This document shows positions 1-7,867 of a DNA stretch of 64,000 nucleotides, piece by piece (position 1 is the first letter of the stretch; the number at the start of each line of letters is the position of its first letter). The stretch comes from Polynucleobacter necessarius (lineage in GTDB: Bacteria > Pseudomonadota > Gammaproteobacteria > Burkholderiales > Burkholderiaceae). The notes below the pieces were generated by a model that did not search any database, was not told where the DNA came from, and saw only the letters and a program-made list of their open reading frames with translations. The stretch covers positions 968,827 through 1,032,826 of the forward strand of contig NZ_LT606948.1 of assembly GCF_900095185.1 (NCBI RefSeq), given 5' to 3'. The position numbers were made by a program, and so were the translations under genes.

Positions 1-9
1 GCTTTATAG

Positions 10-584
10 TTAGAATTGATATGAGGAATCCTTGTCCCAACTTTTACAATCAGTAATGACCCGCCATGATCTTGGCGGAATAGAGTATTCCCAATACAAT
101 TCTTGTAATTTCTTTAAAGAACTATATATTTCTTTTTCGGGACTTTTTATTGAGGCCAATATTGAGGGTATAAAAATTACGTCTGGATGTTTATCTAAAT
201 TTTTTGAAATTGTTCTTACCAATTGAATTGGCGTCAATAAATCGGATTGGATGTAAGTATCAAAAATCTGGGGAGGAAATTACTGCCTCTAATTCGAAAT
301 GTGGCTGAAATTAGGTTAATATTAAGATTAATTGGAGAATGGCCAAGTAATTCAAATAATTGATCGCTGTCGTAGGAAAGATCGCTACAAATTACGGATA
401 CTCTTTCAGCTCTGTTTTTTAGGCACTTATTTGCTATCAGGTTTAGGCTTGAACTATTTTTTCCAGAAAGATATAGCAGCGTATTTTTGGGTGCAAACTT
501 AAGCGCTATTTCGTAACCAATTTTGGAGCTTGCCCCAAGCATAAGTATATTATGCCCTAATATTATAGGCGGGCTTTTTGGCAT
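10..584 (-). pseudogene. Short-chain dehydrogenase/reductase, frameshifted
   Basis: The 5' part (from 584) encodes an SDR nucleotide-binding start, with GASSKIGYEIAL as a degenerate TGxxxGIG motif. The 3' part lies in another frame and carries a YSSLK (YxxxK) catalytic-type motif. The frame changes near 275-285, where the downstream frame reads PPQIFDTYIQSDLLTP before joining the second piece. An intact product would be about 190 residues, short for an SDR (about 240). The start overlaps the upstream sugar-transferase gene by 22 bases, so it was the last gene of the same minus-strand polysaccharide operon. In such clusters SDRs usually reduce a keto-sugar, but the substrate cannot be told here. 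This is the only clearly broken gene of the cluster. Confidence 0.7.
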
Positions 585-1234
585 TTATTTAAGATCTCTT
601 TAGCCTTATTGTGAGAAATTGTTTTGCCCATGAAAATCATTAATATGGTACCCCACAGAATTTTTAGGTCGCATAATAAGACATTCCCATTTAGATAGAC
701 TTTGGTATACAAAATTTCAAGCTCCAATCTCTCGATTGGATTCAGATTATGCTTTCCAACTATTTGAGTGATGCCAGTCATTCCTGCTGGACTTCCGAAT
801 CTCATTTCCCAGTATGGAAAATTACTTAATAAGAGTAGATTTTCTTCGGGTAATGGTCTGTTACCTATCAAGCTCATGCGATGAAAAAGAACATTATATA
901 ACTGTAGAATTTCTACAATCTGACTTCTTTCTAAAAATTTTCCAATTCCTGTATACACTTCGCAGTCAAGCGGTATATCTAGATATCCATCACGCATGAA
1001 CCGTTCGTTTAAATTATATTTTGGAGATTTCGCATCATGTTGCATTGTTCTAAATTTAACAACAGATATTTTTGCTGTTTTGGAGATATGGCGCTGAGAC
1101 ACATAAAAAATAGGTCGACCCTCTTTTATGAGTATGGCTATTGCTGTAATTCCGAGAATAGGAATACATAAAATAAGAAGTAGGCTCGCAATAACTATAT
1201 CGAGAATTCTTTTTGTTTTTATCTGTATATTCAT
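563..1234 (-). CDS. Polyprenyl-phosphate sugar transferase (bacterial sugar transferase family)
   Basis: The 223-residue product has the layout of the small monotopic phosphoglycosyl transferases that load the first sugar phosphate onto undecaprenyl phosphate at the inner membrane. An N-terminal hydrophobic segment covers about residues 10-37. It is followed by the family motif KFRTM, a GNRPLPEE stretch matching the usual GPRPE block, and SPAGMTGITQIVGKH matching the RPGITGWAQVNGR block, then LELEILYTKVYL. This is normal length for the short (PglC/WecP-like) class. It sits between the GT4 gene and the broken SDR, and presumably starts the repeat unit whose other sugars are added by the two glycosyltransferases upstream. 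The sugar specificity is not readable. Confidence 0.88.
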   Translation of the reverse strand: MNIQIKTKRILDIVIASLLLILCIPILGITAIAILIKEGRPIFYVSQRHISKTAKISVVKFRTMQHDAKSPKYNLNERFMRDGYLDIPLDCEVYTGIGKFLERSQIVEILQLYNVLFHRMSLIGNRPLPEENLLLLSNFPYWEMRFGSPAGMTGITQIVGKHNLNPIERLELEILYTKVYLNGNVLLCDLKILWGTILMIFMGKTISHNKAKEILNKCQKARL

Positions 1235-1329
1235 GGAATATCTTAAAGCGAGTCCTAAACAAACAATCTATTAGGCTGTCGAAGTGCTTTTAGATTAACC
1301 ATCATAATATTATAAGGGCAGATTTTCCA

Positions 1330-2610
1330 CTAACGTAGATCTTTATCTTTATCAAGATACTTGATTAAAGTATTGTTGATCAACTTTAGTTCCTCCTCAA
1401 AATTACTCAAGATTTTATTTTTTGAGTAATTCATCGACTGTTTTCTTGCGGCTAATCCCATTTTCAGTCGTTTATCGGGATTTTCTGCTAAATATTTTAA
1501 CGCTTCTGCTAAACCCTCAAAATCACCTGGGTTTACAACAATGCCACATTTCGATACTGCTGCTTTTAATTCAGTATTTTGTTCAACCATTGCTATTATT
1601 GGTCTTCCACTAGCTTGCATTCCCAGTAATTTTGAGGGCATCATTAATTCACCTAAGCCTTTACGCTGGGGTAGTAAATGCACGTCTGCAAAATTTAAAA
1701 GTTCATTAAATATTTCAGATGGTTGCAAGGGAAGCCATAGGATATTCTTTGCATCCTTCGCATATTTAATTAAGCTTTCTCGTGCAACACCTTCGCCACA
1801 GATGACAAAAAGAATTTTTATTTCAGACTTTATGATCCGAGCGGCATCAATAACTACATCTAATCCTTGCTTTTCACCTAAATTGCCTGAATAAAGCGCT
1901 ATACAAGTTTCATTGGGGATTTTGAGGCTTGCTCGAAAAAAATTAGGATATCGCAATGGATGAATTTCATCTACATTAATCCAGTTGGGAAATGATCTAA
2001 TTTTATTATGGCGAATGCCTTTTTGTCCTAATTTGTTAAGCATGCTTTTTGAGATGGTTGACACTCTATCAAAGCTTCTTAAAAGGATTCGTTCAGCAAA
2101 TAATATAACCCTACGCAGTAGGGTATTTCTTAAAAGCCCTAAATCAAAAGCCGCATCCACTTCAAAATCTTGTATATGAATCCATGATTTGGAATTACAT
2201 AGAATAGATGTGAATAGTGCCGTTGGTGCACAAAAAAGCGGTGGCTCAATAACCATAACAATATTTGGGCGCCAAAATGCTTGCATAATCATTATGGGCA
2301 TACTGCTTAATGCAAAGCTGGCTAAATGTATTATGCGCTTAAATCCAGTAGGCTTTAATGGCACCCAAATTGGACAGCGATAAATTGATATTGAGCTCTC
2401 TCCTTTTGGAGAGATTCTTTTATGTAATTCTTTTTGATACCAAAATCCAGAAAATCCATTATGGATTTTCCATTTCGGGTAGTAGGGTGGAGCGGCAACC
2501 ACCTTGACATCATGCCCTGCTTCTGCAAGCCAAAAAGCCATCTCACCAGAGTATTTACCTATGCCAACAATCTCTGGAAAAAAATTCACACTATAAAGGA
2601 GTATGCGCAC
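1330..2610 (-). CDS. GT4 glycosyltransferase, WcaI-like
   Basis: The 426-residue product opens with MRILLYSVNFFPEIVGIGKY and contains AAPPYYPKWKI, close to the start of WcaI-type glycosyltransferases of colanic-acid-like exopolysaccharide clusters. The C-terminal half is a Rossmann GT4 domain (LYSGNLGEKQGLDVVIDAA, then MPSKLLGMQASGRPIIAM and the acidic nucleotide-sugar region). Length is usual for the family and I see no lesion. It probably transfers a sugar from a nucleotide donor to a lipid-linked intermediate on the cytoplasmic face of the membrane. It is one of two glycosyltransferases in the operon. Calling it WcaI itself would overstate what is visible. Confidence 0.85.
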   Translation of the reverse strand: MRILLYSVNFFPEIVGIGKYSGEMAFWLAEAGHDVKVVAAPPYYPKWKIHNGFSGFWYQKELHKRISPKGESSISIYRCPIWVPLKPTGFKRIIHLASFALSSMPIMIMQAFWRPNIVMVIEPPLFCAPTALFTSILCNSKSWIHIQDFEVDAAFDLGLLRNTLLRRVILFAERILLRSFDRVSTISKSMLNKLGQKGIRHNKIRSFPNWINVDEIHPLRYPNFFRASLKIPNETCIALYSGNLGEKQGLDVVIDAARIIKSEIKILFVICGEGVARESLIKYAKDAKNILWLPLQPSEIFNELLNFADVHLLPQRKGLGELMMPSKLLGMQASGRPIIAMVEQNTELKAAVSKCGIVVNPGDFEGLAEALKYLAENPDKRLKMGLAARKQSMNYSKNKILSNFEEELKLINNTLIKYLDKDKDLR

Positions 2611-2696
2611 GATGATGTTTTGAGAGTTTTATCGATAAATGAGACAAAAAAAGCTGATTTTCAAAATGCTAAAAGCAGCATTGAACGTAAATTTTT

Positions 2697-3725
2697 TTAT
2701 TCAGAAGAATGCCATTGGTTTTGAGAATTTCTACCTTTAGATACTTGATATACCAATAGATCATCCCGTTTTACCAGGCCATAGATATAGTATATTGAGC
2801 GTGGAATAGACTGTGGCAAATAAGCAAGGCAGGCAGCTAATATTTTGTTTAATGAATTCGGTCGTGGTGCTATGGAAGTTATAAATTCGTTTTTGGAGTA
2901 GCAGCCTAATCCTCGCAGCCAAAACAAAAATTTAAGACTTTTAGATGGATCCTTGAGACAAATTGATTTCTTTGTTACTTCTTCGATGCATGGGATGGAC
3001 CAAATTAAATTGGGCCATAAATTAGCCCACACCTTAAAGCTTATGTGGCTCCATTCAGCATTTCCTAGTCGTATTTTTATGAATGGTTCAGAGAGTATGA
3101 GAATGTTCGTCGTTTCTTTAAGTGTTGAAATTACACCAACATGAATAAACCTTGTTCCATAAAAATTATGCCTAGGGCACTCGATCCATAAACTTTTTTT
3201 AATAATGATAGAGCCTATGAATGAAATATAAGGCCCGCAAAGTTTGAAAAAAGTGTCTCTACCTACAGCCTTAAAACTCAAGTTAATATTTTCTTGCGTC
3301 CCTAGCGCACTTTTCTTTAGAATGTGGTTTAGGTGGTAATCGCAAATTTCAGAATTTATAATTACAAGATCCGAATTTTCTGGTAGAAAGCCGCGGATAT
3401 TACTAATCGCATTTGCTTTTATGGAGTCATCATCAGTAAATAGCCAGCAGTATTTACCTTGAGCATTTTGGACTGCTAGGTCATAGTCCTTATCCACCCC
3501 CCCCTTTTCTTTAAGTTTAAGGTAGGTTAGATGGCTACCGGGGGTAGTCAATTCCTTTACTACACATTCAGTTGAATCGCTTGAGTTCCCATCTGCTATA
3601 AGAATTTCAACGTCATCATAAAATTGGGTTTGAGCAATGATTTCTTTCAATGTATTTTTCAAAAAGGCTGCTCGATTGTAGGTGGCAATACAAATGGTTA
3701 ATAGGTAAGGATGATTTCTTTGCAT
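2697..3725 (-). CDS. GT2 family glycosyltransferase
   Basis: The 342-residue product begins LLTICIATYNRAAFLKNTLKEI, the typical GT-A start. It has a LIADGNSSDST nucleotide-binding stretch near residue 43 and FTDDDS as the DxD-type metal and sugar-nucleotide motif near residue 97. The C-terminal third is less conserved and ends in hydrophobic segments. The pattern resembles abequosyltransferase-like enzymes, which would fit a cluster making a modified deoxysugar, but that is inference from neighbours. The gene lies 19 bases downstream of the epimerase gene in the same direction. No frameshift or internal stop is visible. Confidence 0.85.
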   Translation of the reverse strand: MQRNHPYLLTICIATYNRAAFLKNTLKEIIAQTQFYDDVEILIADGNSSDSTECVVKELTTPGSHLTYLKLKEKGGVDKDYDLAVQNAQGKYCWLFTDDDSIKANAISNIRGFLPENSDLVIINSEICDYHLNHILKKSALGTQENINLSFKAVGRDTFFKLCGPYISFIGSIIIKKSLWIECPRHNFYGTRFIHVGVISTLKETTNILILSEPFIKIRLGNAEWSHISFKVWANLWPNLIWSIPCIEEVTKKSICLKDPSKSLKFLFWLRGLGCYSKNEFITSIAPRPNSLNKILAACLAYLPQSIPRSIYYIYGLVKRDDLLVYQVSKGRNSQNQWHSSE

Positions 3726-3744
3726 ATCTTAGTGCGTCAAATTC

Positions 3745-4665
3745 TTAACTATTTTGATTAATTAAATTGATTTCATGCTGCACCATGTTTTCAACCATTG
3801 TTTTAAAGTCAATTGAAGGCTGCCAACCAGTTTCATTTTTTAATTTTGAAAAGTCCCCTAGTCTTCGTATTGACTCTCTGAAGCCATCATTTTTTTTTGT
3901 GACTACAAAGTCAAGATAATTCAAACCTACATAATTGAATGCAGCTTCTACGAAATCTCTAACGCTATGAAGTTTTCCAGTTGAAACTATGAAATCATCC
4001 GCTTTATCTAGTTGTAGTATCTGATGCATTGCTTCAACGTAATCTCGCGCATCACCCCAATCTACCTCAGCATCAAGATCTGCGATCTCTAGCAAGCCCA
4101 GCTTAGAAGTATAAATTTTTGCTACAGTCGAGGCAATTTTCTTTGAAATAAATGAGTGCTTTCGAAGAGGGGATTCGTGGTTGTAAAGGATTGCCGTGCT
4201 GGCAAATACATTCTTATTGGCCCTAAAGTGCTGGCATGCTCTCATGCCAGCTGTTTTGGAAATGCTATATTCACTTAAGGGTGCGTATGGCGTGTTTTCA
4301 GTGTGCATAGCATCGCCACTTGACCCAAATATATGCGAAGAAGAAGCATAAAAAAACTTAATTGGACGATTAGATTTTATAATGGCATCGAGAAAATTTA
4401 CTGGAGCGTGAAAGTGTATATCCATGCTCTTATGAAATAACTCAGTAGTATTTTGTGGCAAGGATGCTGATGAATGATGATATGCCGCCAAATAATATAC
4501 TTCATTGGGATTTATATCGTTTAGATATTCAATTACTTTTTTGGGATCTAAGATATCTAAATCATTACTCTTAGTTCCATCTACTTTATACTCTTGTAGA
4601 GAGAGTAATTTGCTCAATAAAGTACCATCTTGACCGCTGTTGCCTATGATACAAGCTCTTCTCAT
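3745..4665 (-). CDS. NAD(P)-dependent sugar epimerase/dehydratase, GMD-like subfamily
   Basis: The 306-residue extended SDR has an N-terminal GNSGQDG dinucleotide motif like the GITGQDG of GDP-mannose 4,6-dehydratase, the catalytic pair YSISK near residue 133, and WGDARDYVEAM, a hallmark of the GMD branch. Two things argue against a true GMD. The protein is shorter than the usual 340-370 residues, and the SSSEMFG block that supplies the catalytic Glu reads SSSHIFG, with His in place of Glu. It may therefore be a reductase or epimerase for a GDP- or CDP-linked keto-sugar. It overlaps the C-methyltransferase gene by 4 bases (ATGA), so the two are translationally coupled and probably act on the same sugar. 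Confidence 0.8.
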   Translation of the reverse strand: MRRACIIGNSGQDGTLLSKLLSLQEYKVDGTKSNDLDILDPKKVIEYLNDINPNEVYYLAAYHHSSASLPQNTTELFHKSMDIHFHAPVNFLDAIIKSNRPIKFFYASSSHIFGSSGDAMHTENTPYAPLSEYSISKTAGMRACQHFRANKNVFASTAILYNHESPLRKHSFISKKIASTVAKIYTSKLGLLEIADLDAEVDWGDARDYVEAMHQILQLDKADDFIVSTGKLHSVRDFVEAAFNYVGLNYLDFVVTKKNDGFRESIRRLGDFSKLKNETGWQPSIDFKTMVENMVQHEINLINQNS

Positions 4666-5912
4666 TGCATAACTTCAACAATTTCTAGTATTGGAAGAGG
4701 GAAGACAAGTTTTTTGCCTTTAAATAAGGGGTTTTGTTCAAAAAAACTTCTAAAGTGCCATGGCAATACTATTAAATAATCGTAAGCATCCTCTAAGATA
4801 ATTTTTTCATCTTGAATTGGTATATGGGTGCCCGGGGTAAATGAGTTAAATTTCTCAGGATTTACATCTCCAATTGCGAAAATGCTAGTTTCGTCAAGAT
4901 TGCAGTACTGAAGTAGTACATTCCCTTTTGTTGATGCCCCAATTGCAGCAAATTTGAAACCTAGCTTGGTTTTTTCAGAAATAAATTCCAATAAAGTAGT
5001 CCTACTCTCGTTCGTTCGTAGAAAAAAATCTTCGTAAGGTTTCAGTGAATCGAGTCCAGATTCTTTTTCTTTTTCAAGAAGAGCTTCTACGGATTTATTT
5101 TTATGAGTGTAGTTGGACTCTTTTAGAGCTGCAATAACCGAAAAACTCCCGCCATTTATATCGTTAAGTTCAACATCAATAACCCTTAGGCCAGCTTTAT
5201 CCATTATCCACATAATTTGACTTAACCCATAGTATTCAACATGCTCATGGCAAATGGTGTCATATGCATTACGCTCCAACATTAGTGGCATATAGCTTTG
5301 TTCAAACACCCATATGCCATCAATTGGATCAAGTATGCTAGAAATTTGACTAGCAAAACTAATTGGATCCTCTAGGTCATAGAACATAGAGAATGAAGTT
5401 ACAACTTTTGCTTTTTTGCTTGAGGTATATTCTAGACAAGCGTCACTTGAAAAAAATTTAGGAATTAAATGAATGTGTGGCGGATAGTACTTTGAAAACT
5501 TTTCACCAGTGGGGTCTATACCGACCAGTAATAAATCTTTTGGATAAGCAGATAGGGTGGTGCCGTCATTGCTGCCGATATCAATTACCAAATCTCCGGC
5601 GCTTAGATTAATGATGGATTTAATTTTGGCAACTTTATCTTGGAGATGACGTACCATGCTTGCGTTTAAGCCTGATCTGTATCCATAATTCTCCCCATAC
5701 ATTTCCGCTGATTCATAGCTATGCTCAAGTTGAAGAAGTCCACAGCAATCATCTTTGCTGTGACATTTCACAAGCCTTAAAGGCCCTTTCGTTATTTTTT
5801 CACCACTTTTTGACTTTGGGAAAATTCCGGTCAAATATTGCTCTCCTAGGTCAATCAGGGGAATGAGGGTGGGGTTGTTGCAAACCCGACATTTAGTAAT
5901 TTTTTTAATCAT
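4662..5912 (-). CDS. Sugar C-methyltransferase, three-domain SAM-dependent type
   Basis: The 416-residue product matches the NDP-sugar C-methyltransferase architecture (TylC3/NovU/EvaC-like). It has an N-terminal zinc-binding domain with CRVCNN near residue 9 and further Cys residues near 50-57, a SAM-binding core with VIDIGSNDGTTL near residue 109, and a C-terminal Rossmann-like domain with FAAIGASTKGN. The HEHVEYYG segment near residue 223 is the conserved active-site block of this family. Such enzymes add a methyl branch to a 4-keto-deoxysugar. With the coupled epimerase/dehydratase downstream this suggests a branched-chain sugar in the surface polymer. It is the first gene of the minus-strand operon, and the AT-rich gap before it should hold the promoter. 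Confidence 0.87.
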   Translation of the reverse strand: MIKKITKCRVCNNPTLIPLIDLGEQYLTGIFPKSKSGEKITKGPLRLVKCHSKDDCCGLLQLEHSYESAEMYGENYGYRSGLNASMVRHLQDKVAKIKSIINLSAGDLVIDIGSNDGTTLSAYPKDLLLVGIDPTGEKFSKYYPPHIHLIPKFFSSDACLEYTSSKKAKVVTSFSMFYDLEDPISFASQISSILDPIDGIWVFEQSYMPLMLERNAYDTICHEHVEYYGLSQIMWIMDKAGLRVIDVELNDINGGSFSVIAALKESNYTHKNKSVEALLEKEKESGLDSLKPYEDFFLRTNESRTTLLEFISEKTKLGFKFAAIGASTKGNVLLQYCNLDETSIFAIGDVNPEKFNSFTPGTHIPIQDEKIILEDAYDYLIVLPWHFRSFFEQNPLFKGKKLVFPLPILEIVEVMQ

Positions 5913-6298
5913 AATTTCGATCTTGAATTTTAGTGACTATGTGACACCACAATAGTTTTTGAAAATTCTTCGTTGCAAGCAGTAGGATTTAATTTTTTAT
6001 GGAATAAGCACCAAGTAATATTATTGTTAAGTACATAGTATAATCGAAGAGTGGAAAATAAATGAGAAGGTGATGGAGACTTGTAAATTTATTGAATGCA
6101 AATCGATTATAATACAGAGTTTACCTACTTAAACTTATTAAGTTTTGTAGTTCAAATAAATACTTTTCTCGCGTATGAGAAGCGAGATATATATTAATTA
6201 TTTATATTAAGTTTTCATTAATAGAGATAATTAATTCTATTTTAGACAAAATAGAATTAATTATAAACACCATTTTTATTAAATCTAATGTAGCAATT
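5913..6298. other. AT-rich intergenic region upstream of the polysaccharide operon
   Basis: About 390 bases without a supportable gene on either strand, strikingly AT-rich. It must contain the promoter of the minus-strand polysaccharide operon (first gene starts at 5912), but several AT tracts could serve as a -10 box and none stands out. The only clear structure is the long perfect inverted repeat described separately. Confidence 0.6.
6227..6264. repeat. Perfect inverted repeat, 17-bp arms with 4-base loop
   Basis: The arms at 6227-6243 and 6248-6264 are exact reverse complements around the loop AGAC (arm core TAATTAATTCTATTTT). Transcribed leftward it would follow the end of the broken chaA gene, so it may be a terminator, although the arms lack the usual GC-rich base and T tract. 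It could also be an operator for the polysaccharide operon that starts about 310 bases further left. Confidence 0.75.
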
Positions 6299-6881
6299 CT
6301 AGTTGCGCTGTGTATATTTCTGACTTAGATTGCTTGCTAAGTCCTGCAATAAGGGGGTTCTGCCTATTGCCAGCGTTAATGCCCTAATAAAGAAGGTGAG
6401 GTACATTAGTATGACGTTTAGGCTACTGATTCCCAGGCTGAGTGGCAGGTTAAAGAATATGGCAATCGCTGCAATCATGGGAATGGATAGCCAAATACTG
6501 GCTAGCGCCGAGCCTAGAGCTAAGTTCAAACTACTTTGAAGTCGATTGGCTTTGCAGTTCTAACTGCTGCAAAGCCCTCTGGTAGTAAAACAAGCATCGC
6601 AATTGCAATACCAACAATCGTTTTAGGTACTCCTTTGCCGCTTTCACTCCCGCTTCAATTGCTGGACTGAGTAATTCGGCTAAGCCAACCACCACAATCA
6701 GCGACAAAATTAGCAGGACAACACTGACGCCTGTTTTTAGATTACTCGGTTTTTTTGCATGAAAGTTGATATCCGTTTTTTTATCTTCTACTTTGGGTAG
6801 GTAATAGACCACTTCAACATGGTGTACGGCCGATAAAACTCCGCCACAATGAGTACGGTTGCCATAAGGGCGATAAACCAA
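6299..6881 (-). pseudogene. chaA: ChaA-type calcium/proton antiporter, truncated and frameshifted
   Basis: The fragments belong to the C-terminal half of a ChaA-family cation/H+ antiporter of the inner membrane. They are LSPAIEAGVKAAK, then in a second frame PKTIVGIAIAMLVLLPEGFAAV, then in a third SLNLALGSALASIWLSIP and TLAIGRTPLLQ. The frame changes near 6640 and again near 6550, where one base is missing in GCAAAG. The N-terminal half, including the first conserved acidic helix motif, is not recognisable upstream. The LLPEGFAAVR block, normally part of the ion path, survives only out of frame. It cannot make a working antiporter. Confidence 0.8.
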
Positions 6882-7038
6882 GTTTGACCGCTAAGCTGAG
6901 TGAGGAGGGTTGCCATACATGCGAATATCGATAATCAGTATGGAGTGATAGAAAATACAGCAAAACAACACTAAAGCACTTAATACCAAGGTCTAAAACA
7001 AGCATTGATCTATAAATACAATTAAGATGACTTCATTA

Positions 7039-7845
7039 TCAATGCAGTGAGGATGTCTCAAGTTGGATGGCTTCAGCACTGTCTTTTAAAGCTTCACCAA
7101 TCATAATCAGAGCAGGTGAGCTGCTATCAAACCAATCATCGGCTTTGCCGGCTGCTAGTTCTTTAAGCTTGCTACTCCAAAGTCGTTCACGGGGTGTAGA
7201 CACTACCTCCAAAATCTGTACTGGAGTATGTGCATTGTGCTTGCCTAAGTGGTTGACGTATTGCTCGATGAGTTGCTTGGCGATGCGCGCAGCATCTTTA
7301 CGACCCATGTAATACACCAGGGTATCTGCGCTATGATTAGTGATGGGGCTTGATATGGTGTGTAAAGCTTGAGCATCATTGCTTACCGTGTGCTCAGTGC
7401 CTTGTGCCAAAGTCACAAAAGCAACACCTCTACTAATGCCACGTAAAGTAAGCGATTGCTGAATACTCGCCGCACCTGCTAATGCTGCAGTGATGCCAGG
7501 CACTACTTCAATAGCAATACCCGCTGCCTTGAGAGTCTGAATTTCTTCATCGGCTCTGCCAAAGAGCATCGGGTCACCACCCTTGAGGCGCACAATCACT
7601 TGATGTTTTTGGGCAGCGTCTACCAAGAGTTTATTGATAAATTGTTGGGCGGAAGAGAGCTTTCCGCAGCGCTTACCCACCGCAACTAATTGGGCTTGTG
7701 GGCAAAGCGATAGCATTTCTGGATCGACTAAGGCGTCATAAAAAACAATATCGGCCTTCGCTAATATATTAGCTCCGCGTACGGTAATGAGATCCACTGC
7801 GCCTACCAAATAGACTTTACCGGGATTTGAGGAATTGCCTTTCAT
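7039..7845 (-). CDS. cobA: Uroporphyrinogen-III C-methyltransferase, SAM loop damaged
   Basis: The 268-residue open frame matches SUMT, which methylates uroporphyrinogen III twice to precorrin-2 for siroheme. The motifs KADIVFYDALVDPEML, VGKRCGK, RLKGGDPMLFGR and VVPGITAALAGAA are in order and the length is normal. The N-terminal SAM-binding loop, normally VGAGPGDPDLLT, reads VGAVDLIT, so about five residues (15 bases) including the GPG turn are gone without loss of frame. Its usual customer, the siroheme enzyme CysI, is broken next door. The gene may be an early pseudogene that still has an open frame. Reading-frame confidence is high and enzyme activity is doubtful. Confidence 0.8.
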   Translation of the reverse strand: MKGNSSNPGKVYLVGAVDLITVRGANILAKADIVFYDALVDPEMLSLCPQAQLVAVGKRCGKLSSAQQFINKLLVDAAQKHQVIVRLKGGDPMLFGRADEEIQTLKAAGIAIEVVPGITAALAGAASIQQSLTLRGISRGVAFVTLAQGTEHTVSNDAQALHTISSPITNHSADTLVYYMGRKDAARIAKQLIEQYVNHLGKHNAHTPVQILEVVSTPRERLWSSKLKELAAGKADDWFDSSSPALIMIGEALKDSAEAIQLETSSLH

Positions 7846-7867
7846 GGGAAAAGGATTTCGGGTGCGC

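Noticed and set aside
3489-3507. C-rich and T-rich runs as a possible phase-variable tract in the GT2 gene
   Set aside because: The run is short, the frame is intact on both sides, and no comparison is available to show variation.
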